A stretch of 6,698 bases of DNA from Candidatus Thiodictyon intracellulare (GCA_016292295.1 JADNEJ010000644.1:1-6698), one strand, 5' to 3'; positions 1-6,502 are shown, counted from the first letter of the stretch. Program-made: numbers and translations. Notes: generated by a model not told the origin, from the letters alone.

Positions 1-1
1 C

Positions 2-106
2 TGGGCCGAGGGGAATGACGTCAACTCGCTCGCGGATCAGGATCAGGTGGTAATTCCCCGCCCCGCCTGGGAGCGCGTGCTCGCGCAACTGGCCGCGATT
101 GCCTGA
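2..106 (+). CDS. C-terminal end of an unrecognised protein (partial)
   Basis: An open frame enters from the left edge and ends at TGA 104-106, giving 34 residues. The end reads IPRPAWERVLAQLAAIA, an amphipathic, Ala/Leu-rich segment typical of a C-terminal helix. Codon third positions are strongly G/C, as expected for a real gene in a GC-rich genome, and strong hairpins follow 60 bp downstream. I do not recognise the family. The start and most of the gene lie outside the window, so no function is offered. Confidence 0.5.
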   Translation, partial: WAEGNDVNSLADQDQVVIPRPAWERVLAQLAAIA

Positions 107-166
107 GCAGCGTCGCGCGGCGTGCCGGGCCGCGTAGCGGACCGGACAGGTTGGCTCCGTGGTCCT

Positions 167-208
167 CCAGGGTCCGCCGCGCGGACCCTGGCCCCGCGAT
201 TGCGGGGC
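167..208. terminator. two adjacent GC-rich hairpins, possible terminator
   Basis: A perfect 11-bp stem (167-177 pairing with 181-191, loop CGC) is followed at once by a perfect 7-bp stem (191-197 with 202-208, loop GATT). They lie downstream of the stop codon of the partial gene at the left edge. No T-run follows on either strand, so classical intrinsic termination is not assured. Rho-assisted termination, mRNA 3'-end protection or a REP-like repeat are alternatives. Confidence 0.45.
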
Positions 209-353
209 GCGGCTGGGACGATGATGAGGGTCGCCTAAAATGGCCAAAGTCGAGTGACCACTGACCCCGGACGAAAGACCCCGGTCTCGGTGATTCTCGT
301 TTGGCTGCAATTTAAAAGCGCCGAGCAGGGCGCCGGTACAAGTTCCCGGGGCC
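209..353. other. intergenic stretch with no recognised gene
   Basis: No open frame here resembles a known protein. The stretch around 228-265 vaguely recalls IS21-type terminal sequence, but too little is present to call it. The segment ends where the IS1182 left terminus begins at 354. Confidence 0.4.
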
Positions 354-1003
354 TAGCAGCCTGTCGGGCTTCGGAGCCTCGTCGGGGCGGCGGGTCCAGT
401 ACACTGTCGGGATGAACCCTGTGGCCGGAGTGCTACTGCCGATGCGCCGCTTCCACCCGATGGACCGCGGCACTGACTTGCTTCTGCCGCTGTCAGTGCA
501 GGACTGGCTGTCCAAGGGCCACCTGGCACGCTACGTGGTCGAATCTGAGAGTGCTGGAAGGCTTGGATCTGAGCGTGCTGGCGCAGGCGTATGGCGGCAC
601 TGGGAGCACGCCTTATCACCCGGCTATGCTGTTGGCGTTGCTGATCTATGGCTACGCCACCGGGCGTTTCTCCAGCGGTGTAGTCGCTTCGGTAGCGTCT
701 GCCTGGTCGGGACCAAGATTCACGCCAACGCCAGCCCCCACAGCGCCTTGTCCTATGGGCATGCCGAGGTCCTGGAGGCGTACCTGCGGGCCGAGGTCCA
801 AGAACTGCTGGCGTTGGCCGAGCGCACTGACGGCGCCCAGGTCCCGGACGGGATGAGCATCCCGGCGGAACTGGAGCGGCGCGTGCTGCCCGCGTCGCTG
901 CCACCGGCAGAAGCTTGGCGGCACCGCCCCCAAGGCCCCGACACCGGGTCCACGGGTGGATGACCAGATCAATCTCACCAACGACGAATCGCAGATCAGG
1001 TTC
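354..1003 (+). mobile_element. IS1182-family insertion sequence remnant, left part only
   Basis: The element begins near 354 with tagcagcctgtcgggctt, a sequence recurring at 6611-6628 with 16 of 18 bases identical. The transposase start codon follows 58 bp inside, as usual for an IS terminus and its gene. The right part of the element and its right terminal repeat are missing: homology to the transposase ends near 1003, where IS66-type coding sequence takes over. This is a dead remnant. Confidence 0.75.
412..1003 (+). pseudogene. IS1182-family transposase, frameshifted and deleted N-terminal part
   Basis: The frame opening at ATG 412 gives FHPMDRGTDLLLPLSVQDWL and HLARYVVE, the IS1182 transposase N-terminus. 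Near 545 the match moves to another frame, EGLDLSVLAQAYGG then YHPAMLLALLIYGYATGRFS (about 551-675). Thirty to fifty residues are then missing. The first frame resumes with GTKIHANASPHSALSY and VPDGMSIPAELERR (about 710-885). After another shift the match continues as PKAPTPGPRVDDQINLTNDE to about 1003. In intact relatives the segment before TKIHA reads LDGTK; here it is LVGTK, so the probable catalytic Asp has become Val. With at least three indels, a lost C-terminal half and this substitution, it cannot be active. The family call rests on remembered motifs and I am fairly sure of it. Confidence 0.85.
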
Positions 1004-1614
1004 TCCCCGGCGGCCCAACGCTTTGGCACCGACCTCCTGACGGTGATCACGACGGTCATGGCTATCGTGTACGACGCCCGCGGCGCCCCGCCCCCTGCCG
1101 GGGCGTTGCGTGCACGGGGCCTTGATTATAATTCCGCCCACCTTGTTCAGTCCAGGCGTCGTCGCTCCCATGTAGAACATGGCCTTGCGCGCGAAAACCC
1201 ACATGGGCCGACAGGCCTTGGGCGGATTTGTGATCAAGGCCTGCACGGCATGCGCCGATGCTCAACGCCCTGCTGGATGAGTGCCTGCGTTAGGTCAATG
1301 CGCCGCATGAGAAGATGCGTGCGCTGGCGCGCGAGTTGCTCAACGACTGGGACACCTTCTGAGTGGTGCTCGACCATCCGGAGCTGCCGTTGATCAACAA
1401 CGAAGCCGAGCGCGCCCTGCGCCACTGAGTCATCGTCCGCCGCATCGGCATGGGGACCCGCACCGCACAGGGCACCCGCGCCTTCGCCCACTTGGCCAGC
1501 ATCATCGAGACCTGTCACAAACGCGCCGTCTCGCCCTGGCCGTCTCTGGCCGAGGTGCTCCGCCAGCGGCGCCAAGGACTTCAAGCCCCGCCGTTGCCCT
1601 CACCAGCCATCTGA
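1004..1614 (+). pseudogene. IS66-family transposase (TnpC) C-terminal fragment with three stops and an insertion
   Basis: The left piece (about 1010-1117) reads FGTDLLTVITTVMAIVYDA then RGAPPPAGALRAR. After an inserted element the same protein resumes in another frame at 1243: RHAPMLNALLDECLR, stop, VNAPHEKMRALARELLNDW, stop, LPLINNEAERALRH, stop, RRIGMGTRTAQGTRAFAHLA, and ends SLAEVLRQRRQG...PSPAI at TGA 1612-1614. NNEAERALRH and GTRTAQGTRAFA are hallmark motifs of the IS66 C-terminal DDE region; the E of NNEAER is the likely last catalytic residue and is kept. In-frame stops are TAG 1291, TGA 1360 and TGA 1426. The last two stand where relatives have Trp, so single G-to-A changes explain them. 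Apart from the insertion, no frameshift is visible across about 120 codons, suggesting fairly recent decay. Confidence 0.88.
1118..1241. mobile_element. 124-bp MITE-like element inserted in the IS66 transposase gene
   Basis: The ends at 1118-1140 and 1219-1241 are inverted repeats matching at 20 of 23 positions (GGCCTTGAT at the outer edge, TCCGCCCA at the inner edge). An inner inverted repeat CCCATGT/ACATGGG lies at 1167-1173 and 1201-1207. The element is flanked by TGCACGG at 1111-1117 and again at 1242-1248, an apparent 7-bp target duplication. Removing 131 bp (element plus one duplication) joins ...ALRAR to RHAPMLNALL in one IS66 frame, so the insertion boundaries are supported independently by coding evidence. 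It holds no credible gene, so it would need a transposase from elsewhere. I do not recognise the parent family from these termini. Confidence 0.8.
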
Positions 1615-1665
1615 TCGGAGTGACCCGCTACGGCTACTTGGCAACCAGGGGGGCTAAACGGTTAC

Positions 1666-1825
1666 CCCCGATCTTCCTCCTGATCCTGCTCGGATTCTCC
1701 GCCGTCAGGGTCGGCTGGGTCCCGCGCGAGGGCACCCTCGCCATGGAGCGCTATGTGATCAGCTTCGCCCTCCCGGCGCTGGGGAGCTCTGGGCGCTGGG
1801 CATCGGTGCCGCCAACTCCGGCTAG
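1666..1825 (+). pseudogene. AEC-family (auxin-efflux-carrier-type) transporter, internally deleted N-terminal fragment
   Basis: Just past the IS66 end the frame reads PIFLLILLGFSAVRVGWVPR then EGTLAMERYVISFALPAL (about 1668-1781). This closely resembles the first transmembrane helix and following segment of AEC transporters, inner-membrane carriers of organic acids such as malonate or malate. A second piece in another frame, GELWALGIGAANSG (1781-1822), resembles the later 'NSGFxGYP' region of the same family, and ends at a TAG. The roughly 50-60 residues normally between the two pieces are missing, as is the rest of the protein. The original start codon is gone, consistent with the IS66 element having inserted in or just before the N-terminus. 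The first piece is convincing; the second is less certain. Confidence 0.6.
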
Positions 1826-1933
1826 CCCGCGCCAGTTGCGCCGCCGTCACCGCTGTCCGCCGCCGATCGTGTCGCCCGGGACGCGCTGACCGGGTGATGA
1901 TAAGGACCATCAGCCAGGCCGACGGCTAGGCCC

Positions 1934-2987
1934 TTAAAGCCCGGCGCCGCGCCCCTGAACCTGGTCGTTGTAGCGCTCTAGCAGATAGCCCAGATAGCCC
2001 AGGCAGTCCTGGCGGATAACCGTAAGGCCTCAGGTGAGCATCGCCGGCATCACGGGGCGGCGCAGCCTGACCTCGCCGTCTTCGCGGTGAAAGAAGCGGC
2101 TGGCGACATCCCGGCTGTCCTCGTCCAGCACCTGGAGGCCGATCCCCAAGGACGGATCTTGCACGCGTGCGAAGGCGGTTCCGCGCGGCAGTTCCCGGAA
2201 GTTGAGGCGCTCGAGCTCCGGATCGAGTACCAGGTCGGCCTGCGTCGGCGGGAAACCCAGGCTCAGGCCAGGGGGGACCAGCACCCAGGCGACGGTGTGG
2301 AAGAGGTCGATGTCCTGGGGCGCCACCGGATGGTCGGCAATGGCCGCCAGGTGCAGGGTGGCGTCCACCAGGCGGCGCGCGCGGGCCACCCCGGCCGCCT
2401 CACGACCTTGTCGCACTCCAGCGTCACCGTCGGGCAAAGGTCCGCGAAGGCGAGCGACTGTACTCCGGTGGGGCGGGTGAAATAGACCACGGTGCGGGCG
2501 AACAGGGTCGCCAGTTGCAGGGACCGGCTGTCCAGGCGACAGACACATAAATAATGTTGATTTTCTCTGGTGTTGTTGTGCAGGTCGATGCCGGCGAAGA
2601 CTCCGCGCCGGGTTATGCGCTCGAGCACCGTGGCCGCCAGTTGCGTCTCCGCGCACTGGGGCCGTTCGCCCCCGCGCCAGATCCGGTTGTAGTCCGGCTG
2701 CTCCGGCAGGTGGCGCAGGCCCTGCGCGGCGGCCGTCACGTTGCCGATGAAGGGCCCAGGCTGCGCGGCAGCCGCGGCTCGCCAAAGCGCGCGATGCGCT
2801 CGCTGAGCAGCGCACGGACCGCGTCCCAGCCGACCGTCTCGTTGCCGTGCAGCAGGACCGAGACGAAGAGCGGCGATTGCCGCCCGCCGGGCAGGTAGAT
2901 CAGGGTCGGGCCGCCGAGTGCGCCTGCCAGGTCGCGGCTGTCGGTGGCAAGCAGGCCGGCGGGGAGTTGGTCGGGTTCTTGGAGCAT
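1934..2987 (-). pseudogene. M14/succinylglutamate desuccinylase-aspartoacylase family metallohydrolase, frameshifted
   Basis: Read from ATG 2987, three frames combine into one protein. The first gives LPAGLLATDSRDLAGALGG and FVSVLLHGNETVGWDAVRAL, with the zinc motif HGNE near residues 47-50. Near 2752 one base is missing from a G/C run. The next frame gives FIGNVTAAAQGL, PDYNRIWRGGERPQ (substrate-binding NR) and GIDLHNNT (third zinc ligand His, near residue 137), then CPTVTLEC with the probable catalytic Glu near residue 191. A second base is missing near 2412; the frame REAAGVARARRLVDATLHLA then runs to PVMPAMLT and TGA 2030-2032. Coding-like sequence continues past this stop in frame (VIRQDCLGYLGYLLERYND) to TAA 1934-1936, so the stop may be a third lesion. 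About 350 residues if restored, a normal length. It begins 37 bp after the murU stop and probably shared its transcript. Either a pseudogene or, for the two run-length changes, sequencing error. Confidence 0.8.
1982..1999. repeat. 9-bp perfect tandem duplication (cagatagcc x2)
   Basis: The 9-bp unit occurs twice in a row inside the tail of the M14-type gene. On the minus strand it duplicates three residues in frame (LGYLGYLLERY). Confidence 0.85.
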
Positions 2988-3024
2988 GGGTGTCTCAAAT
3001 ACTCAAAGTAATGTAACAGGGGGG

Positions 3025-4088
<1,064 letters not shown>

Positions 4089-4194
4089 AATAATAGATTA
4101 ACTCGGATTTTATTTTAGAAAATTTGCGAATTAGGTTTTTACGGTATGGCACTCTATACCACAAACTCTTCCGTTGCGGTACTTACTTATTGAG
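4089..4194. repeat. copy A of a diverged ~100-bp direct repeat
   Basis: From aataatagatt at 4089 to ttgag at 4194 this aligns in the same orientation with 5155-5255. Long matching blocks include aataatagatt, aatttgcgaattag (one difference), tttttacgg and ccgttgcggtactta (one difference). By eye roughly four of five positions agree, with a few short indels. It ends 8 bp from the stop codon of a minus-strand coding remnant. Its nature is unknown; it could be a degenerate MITE or the end of a larger element. Confidence 0.65.
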
Positions 4195-4202
4195 ATACTT
4201 AC

Positions 4203-4346
4203 TTAGTCGGCTTCGGTAAATACCGGCTTGACGGGCTTAACGCCTCGGCTGTCAAAATCATAAACCCCGTTGATCGCCTCGACAGCCAGCCGACCTATCC
4301 AGTTATTTGTCGTATTAATGTGAACATTAAAAATAATTGCGACATC
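4203..4346 (-). pseudogene. C-terminal remnant of an unrecognised protein
   Basis: On the minus strand a 47-residue open frame ends at TAA 4203-4205. It reads INTTNNWIGRLAVEAI, then NGVYDFDSRGVKPVKPV, then FTEAD. The second half uses GC-ending codons unlike the AT-rich surroundings, so it looks like a piece of a real gene rather than chance. Upstream it is closed by stops, and no start codon is available. A signal-peptide-like frame lies about 75 bp upstream on the same strand (4422-4493) and may be the other end of the same lost gene. I do not recognise the family, although the charged Lys/Pro-rich tail would suit the end of a soluble or periplasmic protein. Confidence 0.4.
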
Positions 4347-4421
4347 TTAAAATTACGGATAATTTTGAAAAATAATAATGATTGCGTACGAGCGATTGCG
4401 TACCCCTGCTATCCTTCTTAT

Positions 4422-4493
4422 TTAATAATTAGCATTAAATGAAATCAATAGCGCGCAGCGGGCCATCGAGAAAATTTTTGTTTTGAATTTCAT
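4422..4493 (-). pseudogene. signal-peptide-like 23-residue frame, possible 5' end of a lost exported-protein gene
   Basis: From ATG 4493 the minus strand reads MKFKTKIFSMARCALLISFN and three more residues before TAA 4422-4424. Three Lys in the first six residues followed by the hydrophobic core CALLISF are typical of a Sec signal peptide. Only a weak ribosome-binding match precedes the start. The frame then stops, and the next coding-like sequence on this strand is the C-terminal scrap at 4203-4346. The link between the two is inference; a chance frame in AT-rich DNA is quite possible. Confidence 0.3.
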
Positions 4494-4780
4494 CTGTTCT
4501 AACTCATGTCGCTGTTATAAGAATGTGTCGCACTTTCGCTATCTTCCTAAAATCCAATTTTTAAAAGCAACACTTCCAAATACTTTCAAATTATGTAACA
4601 GAATCAATCATACAGGAATCAAATTAATCTTCAACAAAATGATCTACTGATTTAAAAGCACGAACCTGATATGAAAATCAACTTATTGGTAATATATCCA
4701 ACTTACTAAAAACGTTTTTGTTGAGGCGCTTATTAATTTGATCCCTGTATTATGGCAATATTTCGTTACCTAAGTTTTGA
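4494..4780. other. AT-rich stretch without a recognised gene
   Basis: No coding remnant is seen on either strand. The only structure noted is a 12-bp palindrome aaaaacgttttt at 4708-4719. The stretch may contain the eroded left part of the IS630-type element that becomes recognisable at about 4781. Confidence 0.4.
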
Positions 4781-5041
4781 AATATTGCGGTTCAAGATTA
4801 TATCAAGGATTCCCGCATCAAGCCCCGCATCAAGCTTGTCTTTCTTTCGCCTTATGCGCCCAATTTGAACCTTATTGAGCGGCTATGGAAATTCTTTAAG
4901 AAAAAAATTCTGTATAACAAGTATTATGAATCATTTGACGGGTTTCGCAAAGCCTGCGCAGATCTCTTCAGCAACCCGGGTGAGCACCAGGGCGATTTGC
5001 GCTCCTTGCTGACGGAGAAGTTTGAAATAACCGGTCGGTGA
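4781..5041 (+). pseudogene. IS630-family transposase, C-terminal fragment
   Basis: The frame opens after TGA 4778-4780 and ends at TGA 5039-5041, about 86 residues without a start codon. It reads AVQDYIKDSRIK, then LVFLSPYAPNLNLIERLWKF, then ILYNKYYESFDGFRKACADL and ends LRSLLTEKFEITGR. The block SPYAPNLNLIERLWKFFKKK is the hallmark of IS630/Tc1-type transposases; the Glu of LIERLW is the last residue of the catalytic triad. The N-terminal two thirds, with the other two catalytic Asp, are absent. A 12-bp tandem duplication adds four residues (RIKPRIKL) in frame just before the conserved block. Codons are AT-rich at first and more GC-rich after about 4950. No terminal inverted repeat was identified. 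Confidence 0.88.
4812..4835. repeat. 12-bp perfect tandem duplication in the IS630 fragment
   Basis: The unit cccgcatcaagc occurs twice in a row, in frame, giving RIKPRIKL where relatives have one such segment before the SPYxPNLNLIE block. Confidence 0.9.
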
Positions 5042-5105
5042 GGAATACAGAAAATTTGGCATTAGCTGAGTATAGTATATCGACGTCGGCCGGTTACGCT
5101 AGGAT

Positions 5106-5124
5106 TCTGAGAGAAAATCTCAGA
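5106..5124. repeat. 7-bp perfect hairpin
   Basis: TCTGAGA (5106-5112) and TCTCAGA (5118-5124) enclose the loop GAAAA. It lies in the otherwise unassigned stretch 5042-5154 between the IS630 fragment and repeat copy B. No T-run follows on either strand, so it is not called as a terminator. Confidence 0.45.
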
Positions 5125-5154
5125 TGAGACATGTATAGCTTGCGCAACCAATCG

Positions 5155-5255
5155 AATAATAGATTCGTTCGGATCTGAGTTTAGAATTAAATTTACGAAT
5201 TAGATTTTTACGGCATAGTGTTTCACAAATTTCTCCGTTGAGGTACTTAATTGAG
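5155..5255. repeat. copy B of a diverged ~100-bp direct repeat
   Basis: It runs from aataatagatt to ttgag and aligns with 4089-4194 in the same orientation. Its right end coincides with the point where homology to the minus-strand transposase fragment stops (...WLQHHL, near 5258). That is the pattern expected if this repeat, or a larger element ending in it, was inserted into the transposase gene. The continuation of that transposase is not found on the other side. Confidence 0.65.
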
Positions 5256-5596
5256 GTGATGCTGTAACCACTGCACTGCACCCCTTCGGCCTCGTCGATC
5301 TTGCCGAAATTGCGCCGGAGCGAGTCCTCGCTGACCACCTCGCTCATCCCCAATAACGCGGGATTGATGGTGTCGCCCCGCAAGGCGCTGATGTGGGCGT
5401 AGCGCTGGTAGCCGGAGAGGATTGACAATACCGTGGTAACCAATACAGCGCGCGTGCTCGGCGCATTGGGGCTGGTGAGTACCAATGGGCAACTATTCAC
5501 CCAGGGATCGAAGAGCCGGCTCACTTGGAGGCATTCGGTGAAGCGGTGAAGAATGGCAACTGCCCGAGTGGGGTGACGGTGGCTTACGGGTCCCAC
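5247..5596 (-). pseudogene. DDE transposase N-terminal fragment (IS1380/IS4-like)
   Basis: On the minus strand the frame reads HRFTECLQVSRLFDPWVNSC, then SPNAPSTRAVLVTTVLSILS, GYQRYAHISALRGDTINPAL and LLGMSEVVSEDSLRRNFGKI. These match the N-terminal region of a transposase type common in Proteobacteria (SPNAPTTR...GxxRYAHxxxLRGD...LGMxxVVSEDxxRR). I associate it with IS1380-like elements; the exact family is from memory and less sure than the transposase call. At 5271-5280 the 5-bp unit ctgca is duplicated, shifting the frame; beyond it the expected VQWLQHHL continues in another frame and then ends where repeat copy B begins. The whole catalytic domain is missing. The original start codon is not certain: ATG 5596 is the first in frame, but it may be too far upstream. 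Confidence 0.72.
5536..5551. repeat. 8-bp perfect tandem duplication (cggtgaag x2)
   Basis: The unit lies within the start region of the minus-strand transposase fragment and resembles the other short duplications in the window. Confidence 0.8.
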
Positions 5597-5600
5597 TCAA

Positions 5601-5674
5601 CGTGGACCAGGACACCGAAAGTGTCCACGGGGGCCGGGGCCGGAAAACGGCGCCAGTGCCGTTGTTTCGGTGTC
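5601..5674. repeat. nested inverted repeats upstream of the transposase fragment, probable IS end region
   Basis: The 10-mer gacaccgaaa (5611-5620) is inverted as tttcggtgtc at 5665-5674. Within the left arm GGACAC (5610-5615) pairs with GTGTCC (5621-5626) around loop cgaaa, and cgtggac (5601-5607) can alternatively pair with gtccacg (5623-5629). Position just upstream of the minus-strand transposase start suggests the terminal and regulatory region of that IS. The exact IS end is not determined. Confidence 0.45.
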
Positions 5675-6151
5675 ACCCGCTGGGTGAAGGATAAGACTGT
5701 TTATACGCACATTATTTAATATAAATTTCAAAATGTTAAATCAGATCACGCAAGGTCAAACTGCTCTTTCTAGGTTCACCGGCTCTGCCATCGAGGCGCT
5801 GCTGGTGCCGGCGCGCTGGCTGTGCGATGTCGCGCCTGGGACGGCAGCGGTCCCGACACCGGACGGCGCGGGTGGTTACTGGGTGGACGTCGGCAAGAAG
5901 CGCCTTCGGTACGGCGTGGTGGGGATGCGGCGCTGACGCAATCAAGGGGAGGCGCCGTCCGACGGTCAACGCCGAAGCTCGCGCGAGCAGCCGGGGGTAC
6001 GGTAGGTCGGTCTCACTGAGAGGCCGCCGCCCGCGGATGCGCATCCTGCGCAGGTGAGAGGGTCTTGCTGGTACTACCGTCGCGAGGCTCAACTAAGGCC
6101 GAGCAACCTGAGGAACGGCAAGAGGTATCAACTCGGCACCGCCTGCCACCC
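5675..6151. other. stretch with no recognised gene
   Basis: After a short AT-rich bridge (about 5700-5745) the sequence is GC-rich. An open frame of 67 codons runs 5733-5936 on the plus strand (RFTGSAIEALLVPARWL, GGYWVDVGKKRLRYGVV). It lacks a ribosome-binding site and resembles nothing I know, so I do not call it a gene. Overlapping frames on both strands are equally long, as is common in GC-rich DNA. A 12-bp palindrome ggatgcgcatcc lies at 6035-6046. No known structural RNA is recognised. Confidence 0.4.
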
Positions 6152-6189
6152 AAACGAAAACGGCTCAGACGGGAAGCCTCTAAGCCGTT
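6152..6189 (-). terminator. Rho-independent terminator of the tRNA-Phe transcription unit
   Basis: On the minus strand AACGGCTTAGA (6189-6179) pairs with TCTGAGCCGTT (6169-6159) over 11 bp with one G-T pair and a 9-nt loop. TTCGTTT follows directly. The T-rich side is only on the minus strand, so it points away from the tRNA-Phe gene about 155 bp upstream and fits as the end of its transcript. Confidence 0.75.
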
Positions 6190-6345
6190 GTCGATCATGT
6201 TCTGATACCGAAAGGGTCAGAGAAACTCGGTTCCGGTTTCGATGGGGGCAGGTTCCGCTAGAGCTAGAGGTACCAACAAGGGACGAAGAAAGGCGATTCG
6301 AGCCGAATCTGAGCGCATCCTTGCGAGCGTATCTTTTGTATTTTA

Positions 6346-6421
6346 TGGTGCCCAGGGGCGGAATCGAACCACCGACACGGGGATTTTCAGTCCCCTGCTC
6401 TACCAACTGAGCTACCTGGGC
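6346..6421 (-). tRNA. tRNA-Phe (anticodon GAA)
   Basis: On the minus strand the 76 nt fold as a complete cloverleaf. The acceptor stem is GCCCAGG with CCTGGGC, the D arm GCTC-AGTTGGTA-GAGC, and the anticodon arm GGGGA-CTGAAAA-TCCCC with anticodon GAA. The variable loop is GTGTC and the T arm GGTGG-TTCGATT-CCGCC. ACCA is encoded at the 3' end, as is usual in gammaproteobacteria. It closely resembles E. coli tRNA-Phe apart from the lower acceptor and T stems, where changes are paired. A promoter lies about 80 bp upstream and a terminator about 155 bp downstream, so it is probably a single-gene unit. tRNA-Phe 3' ends are common phage and island integration sites; no second copy of the 3' end is present in this window. 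Confidence 0.97.
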
Positions 6422-6502
6422 TTGGGCGCGAAAAACTGCTTGCCAAGCGTTCGTTTGGTCTTTGAGGCTGAGAGCCAACCGAGCAGCGCTGCGTGGTCGC
6501 GT

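Larger units (their letters stand above)
1004..1665 (+). mobile_element. IS66-family insertion sequence remnant, right part with right terminus
   Basis: The element keeps the C-terminal part of the IS66 transposase gene and the right end. The sequence ctaaacggttac, ending at 1665, is the reverse complement of a GTAACCG-type terminus, which is characteristic of IS66 elements. It lies about 50 bp after the transposase stop codon, the expected place. Transporter-type coding sequence begins directly beyond it. The left half is missing, so the 8-bp target duplication usual for IS66 cannot be checked. A smaller repeat element is inserted at 1118-1241. Confidence 0.75.

Noticed and set aside
140..156. 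Possible right terminal repeat of the IS1182 element (ggacaggttggct).
   Set aside because: It matches the inverted terminus only loosely, needs a gap, and lies on the wrong side of the element.
228..265. Possible IS21-type terminal sequence (gtcgcctaaaatggcc).
   Set aside because: It is only a vague resemblance, with no repeat partner and no IS21 gene remnant nearby.
222..300. Hammerhead-ribozyme-like words (ATGATGA, then GAAA further on).
   Set aside because: The essential C of the CTGATGA core is A here, the segment between the two words does not form a compact stem, and the region after GAAA cannot make a proper third stem.
353..1246. Long open frame on the minus strand (about 297 codons).
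   Set aside because: It lies antisense to recognisable transposase remnants and the inverted-repeat element; its sequence is a GC-rich shadow without family resemblance.
1291..1428. TGA read as Trp (alternative genetic code) in the IS66 fragment.
   Set aside because: A TAG stop is also present, and murU and the left-edge gene both end normally at TGA, so plain nonsense decay is simpler.
2030..2032. In-frame TGA in the M14 gene as a selenocysteine codon.
   Set aside because: No redox-type motif surrounds it, I noticed no obvious SECIS-like hairpin just after it, and the same gene has two frameshifts.
6128..6478. Open frame on the minus strand containing QVAQLVEQGTENPRVGGSIP.
   Set aside because: This is the well-known false translation of a tRNA gene; the region is the tRNA-Phe.
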